From assembly GCA_023439125.1 (NCBI GenBank), contig JAEXOU010000004.1, positions 12,556 to 76,555 of the forward strand: a stretch of DNA of 64,000 bases. Reading direction: 5' to 3'. The notes beneath the pieces were generated by a model. It was not told the DNA's origin. It saw only the letters and a list, made by a program, of their open reading frames with translations, and did not search any database. This stretch comes from Bacillota bacterium (lineage in GTDB: Bacteria > Bacillota > Clostridia > Lachnospirales > Lachnospiraceae). How positions within the stretch are numbered: position 1 is the first letter of the stretch; each line of letters starts with the position of its first letter. Shown here one piece after another: positions 1 through 8,490 of the stretch. The translations under genes were made by a program, and so were the position numbers.

Positions 1-60
1 GAAAAATTAGGATACAAAGACGATAAAGAACTACATTTATCTAAAAGGATTACAATATAA
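1..60 (+). CDS. C-terminal end of a GNAT-like acetyltransferase (cut by window edge)
   Basis: The first 19 codons of the window are open and end in TAA at 58-60. The fragment begins EKLGYKDDKELHLSK, which resembles the last strand of small GNAT N-acetyltransferases, where a Y/F-E-K-L-G-F/Y motif precedes a short charged tail. The start and the acetyl-CoA site lie outside the window. Two more GNAT genes within 3.5 kb fit an acetyltransferase-rich accessory region. Assignment rests on this short tail only. Confidence 0.5.
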   Translation, partial: EKLGYKDDKELHLSKRITI

Positions 61-142
61 ATCTCAGTTTGTGTAGTTTGCACTCATAGAATTATAGAGA
101 GTATAGTGCACTTTTATGGTCACTTGGAAGGAGAAAATGAAA

Positions 143-601
143 ATGGAAATTATGAACTTGAAAAAAGATAATATTCCGGCGGTTATGGAATTACTCTCGA
201 ATGGGAAACCGTATGTCCTTCCCCATCATGACTATGTTTATTGGATAATGGAAGGGTACTTTCCTTCAAGCAATTATGTGGTATCAGAAGATAATAAGGT
301 TATTGGTTTTATATGTGCACTCCCTTCAATAGATAAAAAATGTTATTTTATATGGCAAATAGTAGTAGATATTGACTATCGTGGTAAAAAGATAGCATCT
401 AAATTAGTTGACCGTATTATCGAAGAGTCTAAAGTTCATGGATATAACAAATTAGAATTAACCATAAACAAAGACAATAAGGCTAGTTATAAATTGTTCC
501 AGCGAATAGCTATTAAACATAATAGTAGCCTAATTAAGATAGGTGAGTATAAATATAAAGATTTAGAAGAAATTTTATATTCCATAGATTTTTCTTCCTA
601 A
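143..601 (+). CDS. GNAT family N-acetyltransferase (EctA-like)
   Basis: A 152-residue single-domain GNAT protein expected to move an acetyl group from acetyl-CoA to an amine in the cytoplasm. The acetyl-CoA loop is visible as YRGKKIA (residues 79-85) after the strand FIWQIVVD. The stretch WQIVVD..YRGKKIA..L followed by NKDNKASYKLF resembles diaminobutyrate acetyltransferase (EctA), but no ectB or ectC lies nearby, so the substrate is unknown. ATG 143 is chosen because GGAAGGAG (126-133) sits 9 nt upstream; ATG 137 is too close to it and ATG 116 lies before it. The reading frame stays open for 45 codons after the TAA stop, which is odd (see findings). Confidence 0.8.
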   Translation: MEIMNLKKDNIPAVMELLSNGKPYVLPHHDYVYWIMEGYFPSSNYVVSEDNKVIGFICALPSIDKKCYFIWQIVVDIDYRGKKIASKLVDRIIEESKVHGYNKLELTINKDNKASYKLFQRIAIKHNSSLIKIGEYKYKDLEEILYSIDFSS

Positions 602-735
602 TTGGTTGAGTACCTCAATGAATTGAAAAGTGTTAATAGAATACTAGTTGATAATGGTATTGAGTATTTATTCGACGATGAACCAGAAATTTATATAATT
701 ATGAAAAAACATTGGAAATACGGGAGGATTAATAC

Positions 736-1458
736 ATGAGCGGGAATATAAATGTTCAAGGGTATCTTGATACAGTAAATTCACCATGGGGTAAACTATT
801 TTATAAATTGGTATGGCACAACATTGACTGTAATGAAAAAAAGATACTTGATTTTGGAAGTGGATTTGGGATTACAGCTGATTATTTTGCAAAGAATAAT
901 GAGGTAACAGCTATTGAACCGAATGAAGAAATGCTAAAACATAGATTCTGTAATAATGAGTATCAGCAAATAGTAGGAGGGATTGAGCAGCTTAGAAAAA
1001 TACAGAATAATTCCTATGATATGATTATATGTCACAATGTTTTGGAATATTTAGATTACAGAACAGAGTTGCTTTATGAGTTTCGCCGTGTGTTGAAACC
1101 TAATGGATTTGTATCAATTGTTAAGCATAATAAAGCGGGAAAAATAATGCAAAAAGCAGTGTTTGAAAATAAAATCAGCGAAGCATTAGAATTGATTCAT
1201 AATGGAAAAGCTATATCAGTAAACTTTGGCACAGTAAATGAATATGATAGTTGTGATTTAGAGAAGTATGGCGAAGGCTTATTTAAAATTGATAAAATTT
1301 TCGGTGTACGAATATTTTTTGCTTTGCAAAGAAACGAATTTAAGACAGAATCAGATTGGATTTCAAACATGTATCATCTCGAATGTACAGCTGAAGAAAT
1401 TCCTGAATTTAGAGATATTGCGTATTTTCATCATGTTATTTTGAAACTTAATATGTAA
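736..1458 (+). CDS. class I SAM-dependent methyltransferase
   Basis: A 240-residue Rossmann-fold methyltransferase. Motif I is ILDFGSGFG (residues 37-45), followed by the acidic end of strand 2 in VTAIEPNEEML. Post-motif II NSYDMIICHNVLEYL and RRVLKPNGF are typical of the Methyltransf_11 group. The substrate cannot be told from sequence; small-molecule substrates are common in this group. GGGAGG (722-727) lies 8 nt before the ATG. It stands alone between a GNAT gene and a second methyltransferase gene that is not closely similar. Confidence 0.85.
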   Translation: MSGNINVQGYLDTVNSPWGKLFYKLVWHNIDCNEKKILDFGSGFGITADYFAKNNEVTAIEPNEEMLKHRFCNNEYQQIVGGIEQLRKIQNNSYDMIICHNVLEYLDYRTELLYEFRRVLKPNGFVSIVKHNKAGKIMQKAVFENKISEALELIHNGKAISVNFGTVNEYDSCDLEKYGEGLFKIDKIFGVRIFFALQRNEFKTESDWISNMYHLECTAEEIPEFRDIAYFHHVILKLNM

Positions 1459-1583
1459 AATTCTATTTCGCAAGGTATTGCATGTGAAGTGTACCGTTAC
1501 TAAAATGTCTTGTTAAACGATAGGAAAGTGTTATAATAAGCCAATAAATACAAAATATGTGTAAATTTATTACGGAGGTACTT

Positions 1584-2354
1584 ATGAGTGATTGGAATTC
1601 AAGACAATATTTAAAATTTGAAAAAGAAAGAACGCAGCCAGCAAAGGATTTAATTAATAGAATTGAAATAGAAAATCCAAATAAAATATTAGATATTGGT
1701 TGTGGGCCAGGTAACAGTACATATGAATTAAAAAAGCGCTGGCCAGATGCACAAATCTGTGGTATCGATAATTCAGAAGACATGATTAATACTGCAAAAA
1801 GTACGTATAAGGATATTGATTTTGCCATTGTTAATGCATCAAATCAATTACATACGATTAATGAGCAGTATGATATAGTATTTTCAAATGCATGTATTCA
1901 GTGGTTACCAGATCATCATAAGCTATTAGGTGAAATGATGGATTTATTAAACAATGATGGCATACTAGCGATTCAGTTGCCGATGAACTTTAATGAACCA
2001 ATTCATCAATTGATTAGAGAAGTTGTTCAACGAGAAAAATGGGCAGATTTAATCTCTAATGAAAGAGAAATTGATAGTTTGTCGAAAGAAGAATATTTTG
2101 ATTTGCTTTCTGACATATCTTCAGATTTTGTACTATGGGAAACTATCTATATGCATAGAATGCCCTCGCACGAGTCAATACTTGAGTGGTATAGAGGAAC
2201 TGGATTACGACCTTACTTGAATCAATTAAGCGAGGAATATCATGAAGAGTTCGAAAATGATATCATTGAACTTATTAGGGAGTATTATCCGATTCAAAAG
2301 AACGGTGAAATAATTTTTAGATTTCCAAGGTTTTTCTTTATCGCAAAGAAATAA
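1584..2354 (+). CDS. tam: trans-aconitate 2-methyltransferase-like protein
   Basis: A 256-residue class I methyltransferase. The N-terminus MSDWNSRQYLKFEKERTQPA closely follows the Tam family pattern (MSDWNP..YL.F..ER..PA), and DIGCGPGNS (37-45) is motif I. Tam methylates trans-aconitate, an inhibitor of aconitase, using S-adenosylmethionine in the cytoplasm. The start is ATG 1584 with GGAGG at 1574-1578; an upstream in-frame ATG at 1557 has no ribosome binding site. It is a single-gene unit followed by a hairpin at 2369. Other Tam-like proteins may act on different acids, so the substrate is inferred. Confidence 0.8.
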   Translation: MSDWNSRQYLKFEKERTQPAKDLINRIEIENPNKILDIGCGPGNSTYELKKRWPDAQICGIDNSEDMINTAKSTYKDIDFAIVNASNQLHTINEQYDIVFSNACIQWLPDHHKLLGEMMDLLNNDGILAIQLPMNFNEPIHQLIREVVQREKWADLISNEREIDSLSKEEYFDLLSDISSDFVLWETIYMHRMPSHESILEWYRGTGLRPYLNQLSEEYHEEFENDIIELIREYYPIQKNGEIIFRFPRFFFIAKK

Positions 2355-2368
2355 TTGTACATAAAATT

Positions 2369-2395
2369 AGGTGCACACTTAGGTGCACCTTCTTC
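2369..2395 (+). terminator. hairpin terminator between convergent genes
   Basis: AGGTGCAC (2369-2376) pairs perfectly with GTGCACCT (2383-2390) across a 6-nt loop, followed by the short pyrimidine run TCTTC. It lies just after the Tam-like gene and before the convergent hydrolase gene end at 2410. Confidence 0.55.
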
Positions 2396-2409
2396 AGTAG
2401 TGGTCTTAT

Positions 2410-2910
2410 TCAAAAGCAATTAGTTAATAGATGATTCAAACAAATAATTTTACTACCTTTACTTTCGTAATAATGTAGCATTTCGTCGATTTTTCTTTTA
2501 TCATAACTAGTAATGCAATCTGATAGGACATTGACCTCGTAATTTGCTTTTCGTAAATTGTAGCAAGTTGATTTAACACATGCCACAGCATCTGCTCCTG
2601 CTATGTAGAAATCACATATCTCATTTTTACTAATAAAGTCAGTAAATTCTTCACAGCTTAATGCGCTCGTTTTGTATTTGGTAAAAACATTTTTTGATAC
2701 TATTTTCAAGTCTGAAGCCAATTCAGACCCATATGTATTAGGTTTAAAATTTCTTGTGCCAGCTGATAAATTTTCATGCCTTATATAAATAACATGAATA
2801 TTATGATTGACTGCCCAATCAATCGCTTTATTGATATTGCCAATAACATCCTTATAATTCTTTGTTATGTCATTTTGAATATCGATTATTACTAAGGCTT
2901 TTTTTTGCAT
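2410..2910 (-). CDS. isochorismatase-family cysteine hydrolase
   Basis: A 166-residue protein of the isochorismatase/nicotinamidase fold. The catalytic Asp is in IDIQND (D10), the Lys in VFTKYKTSAL (about residue 78) and the nucleophile Cys in ADAVACVKST (C111), followed by the usual A..L..NYEV.VLSDC strand. Family members hydrolyse amides or vinyl ethers such as nicotinamide, ureidoacrylate or isochorismate; no feature here decides the substrate. The start with AGGAGG (2918-2923 on this strand) 7 nt upstream is preferred over an upstream in-frame ATG at 2976. Single-gene unit. Confidence 0.85.
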   Translation of the reverse strand: MQKKALVIIDIQNDITKNYKDVIGNINKAIDWAVNHNIHVIYIRHENLSAGTRNFKPNTYGSELASDLKIVSKNVFTKYKTSALSCEEFTDFISKNEICDFYIAGADAVACVKSTCYNLRKANYEVNVLSDCITSYDKRKIDEMLHYYESKGSKIICLNHLLTNCF

Positions 2911-3037
2911 AGTGTTTCCTCCTAATAGGTAGATTGATTTGTTTGCTTTTTTATTATACCTTGTAATTGTTGACAACAGTATGGCTAGAATAGAAGGGAT
3001 GTGCTAAAAGTAATGCAAATTGTTATTATGTAAACAA

Positions 3038-3448
3038 CTATTTTCTAAATCTCATGTATCTACTAATTTCTTGAAAACCACAACTCTCCCAAAAAAGAAT
3101 TCCTCTTTCATTCCATGACAGTACTTCTATATCAATACTATCTATACTCAAATATTCCATCAAAGCATGAAATGCCTTTGTACCATAATGGTTTTTACGA
3201 TAATTTCTATCAATCAAGAATTGTCTTAGATATAAAGGATTGCAAGTGTTTTTAACAAGAGCATAGCCTATAACATTTTCCTCTACGACAAAAAAATAAG
3301 CATCATAGTCTGAAGTTAAAAATGATATCATTCGTTCTTCAAGTTCTATAATATTCATAGGATTATCACTTTTTTCATCATCTATCAATTGTTTATTTAA
3401 TAATGCAAGTTGGGGTGTATCCTCTAATGTACATTTTTGAATTTTCAT
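3038..3448 (-). CDS. GNAT family N-acetyltransferase
   Basis: A 136-residue single GNAT domain. The N-terminus MKIQKCTLEDTPQLALLNKQ is a standard GNAT start, FLIDRNYRKNHYGTKAF (about residues 90-106) covers the acetyl-CoA loop, and RGILFWESCGFQEI is the conserved C-terminal helix and strand. A GAGGC ribosome binding site lies just upstream on this strand. The acceptor substrate is unknown. It is divergent from the AraC-type gene at 3706 and separated from it by 257 bp. Confidence 0.85.
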   Translation of the reverse strand: MKIQKCTLEDTPQLALLNKQLIDDEKSDNPMNIIELEERMISFLTSDYDAYFFVVEENVIGYALVKNTCNPLYLRQFLIDRNYRKNHYGTKAFHALMEYLSIDSIDIEVLSWNERGILFWESCGFQEISRYMRFRK

Positions 3449-3673
3449 AATATGCCTCTTTCAATTTTGATGTGTTGCAATCATTATAGCATTGGCTTAA
3501 TATATATAGAAGAGAAAATTACATAGAATTTGTTCTAATTACCGTTCAGTTACACTTTTGGATATGAGATACGAAATGCCTTTTTCCACAATGACATGAT
3601 AACAATAAATTAGCACCAGAAAATAAATCACACATTTTTGAACATGAAAAGTGGAGAAACACTTATTTTGTTT

Positions 3674-3682
3674 TGTTATACT
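3674..3682 (+). promoter_or_regulatory. extended -10 promoter for the AraC-type gene
   Basis: TGTTATACT matches an extended -10 element (TGn-TATACT, -10 at 3677-3682). No good -35 box is seen 17 nt upstream. It lies 23 nt before the AraC-type start codon, so the leader would be very short. Confidence 0.4.
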
Positions 3683-3705
3683 ATTAAAGAAATGGGGTTT
3701 TAACT

Positions 3706-4593
3706 ATGGATTGGCTTGATAAAATGAATGGCGCAATAAATTATATTGAGAATAATTTGTCCTGTGATATTAGATTTGAGAATATTTCAAGAATTGCAGG
3801 TTGTTCCTCATTTCATTTCCAAAGAATGTTTTCATTTATTACAGATCTACCTCTCTCGGAATATATCCGACGTAGAAGAATGACGCTTGCTGGGTATGAG
3901 CTTCAGAACAGTGATATAAAAATAATCGACCTTGCACTTAAATACGGATATAATTCACCTAATTCTTTTACTCGAGCATTTGAAACCATGCACGGAGTTA
4001 CACCATCAACGGCACGAAAAAGAAATATACAGTTAAAAGCTTATCCACGAATCTCCTTTGATATTACAATTCAAGGAAACATTGGGATGGATTATAGAAT
4101 TGTAGAAGCAGATAAATTTAAATTATTTGGTACCTCTATCAAAGTATCTTTTACACAAGGTAAAGTATATGAAGATATTGAAGTATTTGTAAAGAATAGT
4201 TGGGTAAATGGTTTGAGAGAAAGAATTAGAGAAGCAGCCGGTTACGGGATAGAAAGTATGGATAATAATAAACTCCTTGGGATTGCCTTATATGAGTTTT
4301 GCGAAGACGGAACATATCGGTTTATGTTGACTGCAGAATATCCTATAGAAGGAGTTGTAGAAGAATTTGAGATTCTAGACATTCCAAAAGCAACTTGGGT
4401 TGTTTTTTGTTCAACCTGCAAGGAAGAGGAGGAACTTGATACTATAACAAAAATATGGAAACGTCTCCCTGAATGGTTTCAATCTACTGGCTATGAATTA
4501 AAAGCAGATCTGCCAGAATTTGAAAAATGTTATCGTACTGATCATGGGTATATGGCGGAGGTATGGGTTCCAATTTGTACGAATAAGCTTTGA
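3706..4593 (+). CDS. AraC family transcriptional regulator with GyrI-like effector domain
   Basis: A 295-residue two-domain regulator. The N-terminal AraC HTH pair covers about residues 8-107 (IENNLSCDIRFENISRIAG, then YGYNSPNSFTRAFETMHGVTP, the conserved second helix-turn-helix). The C-terminal part from about residue 128 (MDYRIVEADKFKLFGTSIKV) is a GyrI-like / AraC_E_bind small-molecule domain. Such proteins often respond to cationic drugs or lipophilic ligands. It is a paralogue of the gene at 11069. The amidohydrolase gene follows after 54 bp on the same strand, so co-regulation is possible. Confidence 0.9.
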   Translation: MDWLDKMNGAINYIENNLSCDIRFENISRIAGCSSFHFQRMFSFITDLPLSEYIRRRRMTLAGYELQNSDIKIIDLALKYGYNSPNSFTRAFETMHGVTPSTARKRNIQLKAYPRISFDITIQGNIGMDYRIVEADKFKLFGTSIKVSFTQGKVYEDIEVFVKNSWVNGLRERIREAAGYGIESMDNNKLLGIALYEFCEDGTYRFMLTAEYPIEGVVEEFEILDIPKATWVVFCSTCKEEEELDTITKIWKRLPEWFQSTGYELKADLPEFEKCYRTDHGYMAEVWVPICTNKL

Positions 4594-4647
4594 ATTAGTT
4601 AACTTAATTTTTACTAATTTCTTGAGAAATGGAAGGTAAATAAAGAG

Positions 4648-5754
4648 ATGAGATGCTTACTGAAAAATGCAACGATTGTAAACAGCAGCGGTGAAAGAGT
4701 AACTGTTCACATATTAACGGAGGATACGAAAATTATAAAGGTATCCAGAGAAACTCTCGATATTCCTGCAATGGAATATGATTTAAACGGATATACAGTG
4801 ATGCCAGGATTTATTAATACTCATGTTCACCTAATGGATTGTTTTGATGGTTTTAATAACGATAAACTTAAAAAGTGGCTTATGGCTGGTATTACATATT
4901 TACGTGATGAGGGAATTTTATCAAGACATAACGCATATGATGCAATTACGTGGAGAGATAGCATTAGAAATTCTTGTATGTATCCAAGTGTAGCCGTATG
5001 TGGTAAGTTCATTTCAGCAGTCAATGGATATGGTGGCGTAGCTCCGATTGGTATTACGAACGAACATGAAGCAAGAGATGCTGTTGATTTACAGATAGAT
5101 GCAGGTGTTGACCATATTAAGATAGCATTAGATGAGGGATATGATGCATACACTCAAAGTATGGACTTGCTTCCTTTGAATATCTTAGCTGCTATATGTG
5201 ATCAAGCCCATAAGCATGGTAAAAAAGTATCCGCTCATGTTAATCGAAGTGATAAATTAGAGATATTACTAAAAGCAGGGATAGATGAAGCTGCTCATAC
5301 CTGTTTTGATAGAATTCCAGATGCAATACTCGAATCTATGGTCAAAAATAAAGTATATATGACTCCAACTTTAAGTGTATACGGTGAAATTACTGCAAAA
5401 TGGGGGGCTCCATTTTTATATGGTGCCATGGATAACACAAAAAGGTTTGTGGATATGGGGGGGGTTATCGGCTTTGGGAATGATTTTATTGAAGAAAAAG
5501 AAATTTGGTCACCAGTAGGAATGCCAATTATGGAAATTGAATTATTATTAAAAGCTGGACTTACGATGAATCAAATCATAGGGGCTGCTACATTAGGTGG
5601 AGCTAAAATATTAGGCCGAGAAGATTACGGTAAAATAGAAGAAAACTGTATCGCAGATCTCATTGCAGTAAAAGGAGATCCGTATGAAATTCCATATCTG
5701 CTATCAAGTATTAATTTTATAATGAAAGATGGCATAGTGTTGAAAAACAACTAG
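4648..5754 (+). CDS. amidohydrolase family protein
   Basis: A 368-residue metal-dependent hydrolase. The N-terminal beta-sandwich strand is followed by PGFINTHVHL (53-62) with the metal-binding H59 and H61. Later metal-site elements are visible as HIKIALDEG (likely bridging Lys), KVSAHVNR, EAAHT and GFGNDF (terminal Asp). The C-terminal GKIEENCIADLIAVKGDP is the usual end of the composite domain. The pattern resembles imidazolonepropionase- or prolidase-like members of subtype I, but the substrate is not evident. GGAAGG (4631-4636) is the ribosome binding site. It may be cotranscribed with the AraC-type gene upstream. Confidence 0.85.
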   Translation: MRCLLKNATIVNSSGERVTVHILTEDTKIIKVSRETLDIPAMEYDLNGYTVMPGFINTHVHLMDCFDGFNNDKLKKWLMAGITYLRDEGILSRHNAYDAITWRDSIRNSCMYPSVAVCGKFISAVNGYGGVAPIGITNEHEARDAVDLQIDAGVDHIKIALDEGYDAYTQSMDLLPLNILAAICDQAHKHGKKVSAHVNRSDKLEILLKAGIDEAAHTCFDRIPDAILESMVKNKVYMTPTLSVYGEITAKWGAPFLYGAMDNTKRFVDMGGVIGFGNDFIEEKEIWSPVGMPIMEIELLLKAGLTMNQIIGAATLGGAKILGREDYGKIEENCIADLIAVKGDPYEIPYLLSSINFIMKDGIVLKNN

Positions 5755-5877
5755 GAGGGCACTTAGGAGACTTCAAGAAATACCCTATATATACTCAAAT
5801 TAAGAGCATGGGCACGAAATACTTATATCGTATTAAGTGTTATTGTACATAAAAGACACTCATAAGGAGGTATGTCT

Positions 5878-6315
5878 ATGAAAAAGAAAAGTATTAAAAT
5901 AGCAATGCTTGTAGCATTGGTAGCATGTGTGGTAACAGTTATTTTTGTTATGAAAGGAAACAAAGGTAATATAGAAAATGTCAATCGTGTTGTGGGTTAT
6001 TCCGCACTCTATGATGAGAGACTTATCAATGAAGCGTTTAATGTTGTAGAAAAAACCTTTTCCAAAGAATTTGAAGGATGCACATTAACAGAGCTTCGAT
6101 ATGATGATGAAGTTGAAAACATATTCGCAGAAGAGATGATGGAATATGCGAAAGAAAATAACCAAGAACTTATCATAATACTATCTACCTTTGATACAGA
6201 CAAAAAAGGTGGAGATGGTAGCTTCAACCCTAATGATACATATACCAACTGGCAGTGGCACTTAGCGCGAACCGCAGACAAAAAGAGTTGGGAGGTAATT
6301 ACTTGGGGTTATTAA
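5878..6315 (+). CDS. membrane-anchored DUF4829-like protein
   Basis: A 145-residue protein with a Lys-rich N-terminus and one membrane segment (IAMLVALVACVVTVIFVM, about residues 7-24), the rest outside the cell. The extracytoplasmic part contains LINEAFNVVEKTF, GCTLTELRYDDEV, and GGDGSFNPNDTYTNWQWHL followed by a W.V.TWGY end, which resembles DUF4829 proteins; function unknown. Start ATG 5878 is 7 nt after AAGGAGG (5864-5870); ATG 5872 is too close to it. The 3' end overlaps or abuts the riboswitch described next. Confidence 0.75.
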   Translation: MKKKSIKIAMLVALVACVVTVIFVMKGNKGNIENVNRVVGYSALYDERLINEAFNVVEKTFSKEFEGCTLTELRYDDEVENIFAEEMMEYAKENNQELIIILSTFDTDKKGGDGSFNPNDTYTNWQWHLARTADKKSWEVITWGY

Positions 6316-6437
6316 AGATTCCAAACCAGAAGTTACTAAACCAAATAGATGAAAAGGGAAACAGGTGAGGATCCTGTACGAACTCGTCACCGTAATAAGG
6401 GAGCAAAACCGACATATCACTGGACCGAAAGGGAGAA
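6305..6437 (+). promoter_or_regulatory. cobalamin-type riboswitch
   Basis: The region shows the ordered conserved blocks of the cobalamin riboswitch: GATGAAAAGGGAA (6348-6360), the CAGGTGAGGATCCTG stem-loop (6362-6376), the B12-box-like CGTCACCGTAATAAGGGAG (6385-6403), CACTGG in the L5 position (6418-6423) and a closing GGGAGAAG (6431-6438). The order and spacing match what is known of btuB leaders. The 5' limit is uncertain; a GGTT at 6307-6310 may be the first conserved block, which would overlap the stop of the upstream gene. The ribosome binding site GAGGAG (6441-6446) follows at once, so translational control of the next gene is likely. Confidence 0.75.
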
Positions 6438-6451
6438 GAAGAGGAGAAAAG

Positions 6452-7471
6452 ATGAAAAAGAACACAACAATTACTTTATTAATTATGATAGCATCTATAT
6501 TTGTATCAATTTCTGGTTGTAATAAGGCTCACAATAACGTTAATGACCCTAGTTCAACCAATGCTTCCAACAACGAAAGTACTACAACACCTGCATCCCA
6601 AAACATTAATGAAAGTACTTCAACCCCTGTTCCTCAAAGTATAATCGAAAGCACTACAACCCCAATCCCTAGTAACGTAAATGAGAGTACTCCATCACCA
6701 GTAACTTCCTATCAAAATTATATGGGAACCTGGAATACTGGTTCAGAGTATGAAGAAGAACTAACAATATGGGAAACGAATAATACTTATCAATTGGTAA
6801 TTGGAGTTTATAGAATAACGACATTATATGCAACTGCAGAAAAAGAAAGTGGTAATAGATTAGAATTTTACACGACAGATGCACGAAGCATCACCGGAAC
6901 ACTTGAGTTTAAGGTAAATAGTATTTTAGTTACAATTATTGATTCAGATTTTAAATATATTGAAGCAGGAACCACTTATGATTTTACGAATCAAATTTCT
7001 CATGACAATTCATTGGAAACAATAAATTTAGCAATAGAATGTGATGAGAATTTATGTACTGCTGATGAAATTGTACTGTTTAGCTTTAAGGTGGAAGATT
7101 CCCAGAAAGTATTATCGATCTGTGAAGAGAAAAATAAGAGTTACATTGTATATCGTTATGGTACAAAGGATAATATTGAATTGGAATATCCGGAAGACAA
7201 AACTGATTATTTAGGCTTTTCTTATACAGATGCTGATGATTATCCTGATGATGCATCTGATGTTGATCTTACAAAATACTTATCTTTTACTAACAAAGGG
7301 TATTACTATACGATCCGTGAATATAAAAGTGAGACTATGAAACAGTTAGAAGCTGATATACTTATCACTGATTTATTCACGGGTGAAGTAGTTACAACAA
7401 ATAGAGCTCAAAGTGGAAGTATAATTGGTGATTTATTATATATAAAAGATTACTTGAATGATGCAAGGTAA
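6452..7471 (+). CDS. putative lipoprotein of unknown function, riboswitch-controlled
   Basis: A 339-residue predicted lipoprotein. The signal sequence MKKNTTITLLIMIASIFV ends in the lipobox SISGC, so it should be lipid-anchored outside the membrane. A low-complexity linker follows with four STTTP/STSTP/STPSP-type repeats (each NE/IEST-x-x-P), then a globular beta-rich part beginning NYMGTWNTGSEYEEELTIW. I recognise no domain. ATG 6452 is chosen because GAGGAG (6441-6446) and the lipoprotein signal both start there; an earlier in-frame ATG at 6365 lies inside the riboswitch. The cobalamin riboswitch suggests a role tied to vitamin B12 supply or B12-dependent metabolism, but the protein shows no corrinoid motif. 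Confidence 0.8.
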   Translation: MKKNTTITLLIMIASIFVSISGCNKAHNNVNDPSSTNASNNESTTTPASQNINESTSTPVPQSIIESTTTPIPSNVNESTPSPVTSYQNYMGTWNTGSEYEEELTIWETNNTYQLVIGVYRITTLYATAEKESGNRLEFYTTDARSITGTLEFKVNSILVTIIDSDFKYIEAGTTYDFTNQISHDNSLETINLAIECDENLCTADEIVLFSFKVEDSQKVLSICEEKNKSYIVYRYGTKDNIELEYPEDKTDYLGFSYTDADDYPDDASDVDLTKYLSFTNKGYYYTIREYKSETMKQLEADILITDLFTGEVVTTNRAQSGSIIGDLLYIKDYLNDAR

Positions 7472-7607
7472 GATCAGAACTTTAAGACGAACTATATAAC
7501 CTCAGACAAAAAGAGCGTTTTTAGAGCTCTACTCCTGTATTTTATCTTCAAAAAAGATTGGGATAATTTCGAATGATGCCAAGTATGCCTTGTGCTTAAC
7601 TATTTTC

Positions 7608-7647
7608 CTCAGAAATCTTGAAAAATCAAGGTCTCTGAGTTTTTTTT
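7608..7647 (+). terminator. rho-independent terminator
   Basis: CTCAGA (7608-7613) and CTTG pair with CAAG and TCTGAG (7634-7639) through an internal loop, followed by eight T (7640-7647). It probably ends the lipoprotein transcript. The remaining space to 7857 encodes only a 50-residue hydrophobic reading frame (7650-7808) without start signal, which may be the remnant of a membrane protein; nothing else is seen. Confidence 0.8.
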
Positions 7648-7857
7648 GTTTCAGCCTGTTTTCGTACACTTCATACATCTATTCCATTCATCCCTCAAAG
7701 AACTATTACGATATCTTTTGTAGTATTCTGTTTACCTTGGTTATTCAGGCAGTATCCTATTCAGTTTTGAAAGTATACAGAGTACACATTAAAAAGTTGA
7801 CTTCCTAAATAAGGAAATATATAATTATATCAATTTAATTTGGGGAGGGCAGATAGA

Positions 7858-8490
7858 ATGTACATACTTATTGATATTCTAAGTACGTTAATATGCGTAT
7901 TCATAACGATTTTTTTTATAAATTCTATATTAATGTCATTACCAATATATCATTTAAAAAGAAATACTAGTCATTCAGATAAATATATATTAAAATATGA
8001 AAACCATATTGATTTTCAAAGTGGTAGAGAATGTGCCGCTTTTGCAACAGCATATATTTTAAGATTTTTTAATATAAATACAGATGGTAATACTTTATAC
8101 AAAGACTTTCCATGTAAACTTCCTGATGGGAATATCACTCCTTTAGGTATAAGAAAAGTGTTTAAAAGATATGGCTTTAAGACGAAATATTATAAGGGAA
8201 ATATGAATCGTTTAAAGATGGAAATAGAAAAAGGTATCCCTGTTATAGTATTTATACATGTAACTCCTACAATAAAAATAAGGCATTTTGTCCCAATAAC
8301 AGGATTTGATCACGAGGGATTTTATCTTGCTGAATCGTTAGAGCAATTTAAGAATATTGCAGATGATAATGGGGTTTATAACCGAAAAGTTCTCTTTAGT
8401 GATTTCAGAAAAATGTGGAATATAAAAAAAATCTATATGCCATTTTACAGTTTTACATATATATGCATTGCTCCGAAAGAGAATTATTAG
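7858..8490 (+). CDS. membrane-anchored C39-like papain-fold peptidase
   Basis: A 210-residue protein with one N-terminal membrane segment (IDILSTLICVFITIFFI) and a C39-like papain-fold domain. The Cys nucleophile is C59 in SGRECAAFATAYILRFF, and the active-site His is H143 in KIRHFVPITGF, followed by a DHEGFYLAES strand. C39 enzymes cleave double-glycine leader peptides or act as free-standing papain-like hydrolases; no ABC domain and no leader-peptide gene is seen here. The start at 7858 has GGGGAGGG (7842-7849) upstream. Family assignment comes from the motifs only. Confidence 0.75.
   Translation: MYILIDILSTLICVFITIFFINSILMSLPIYHLKRNTSHSDKYILKYENHIDFQSGRECAAFATAYILRFFNINTDGNTLYKDFPCKLPDGNITPLGIRKVFKRYGFKTKYYKGNMNRLKMEIEKGIPVIVFIHVTPTIKIRHFVPITGFDHEGFYLAESLEQFKNIADDNGVYNRKVLFSDFRKMWNIKKIYMPFYSFTYICIAPKENY

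Noticed and set aside
1463..1828. 121-codon minus-strand frame opposite the start of the Tam-like gene
   Set aside because: It lies on the opposite strand of a gene with clear family motifs and ribosome binding site, and shows no recognisable protein pattern.
7590..7808. 72-codon plus-strand frame between the lipoprotein and C39-like genes
   Set aside because: It starts before and runs through a strong terminator hairpin with a T-run and has no ribosome binding site; its C-terminal hydrophobic part might be a remnant but cannot be supported.
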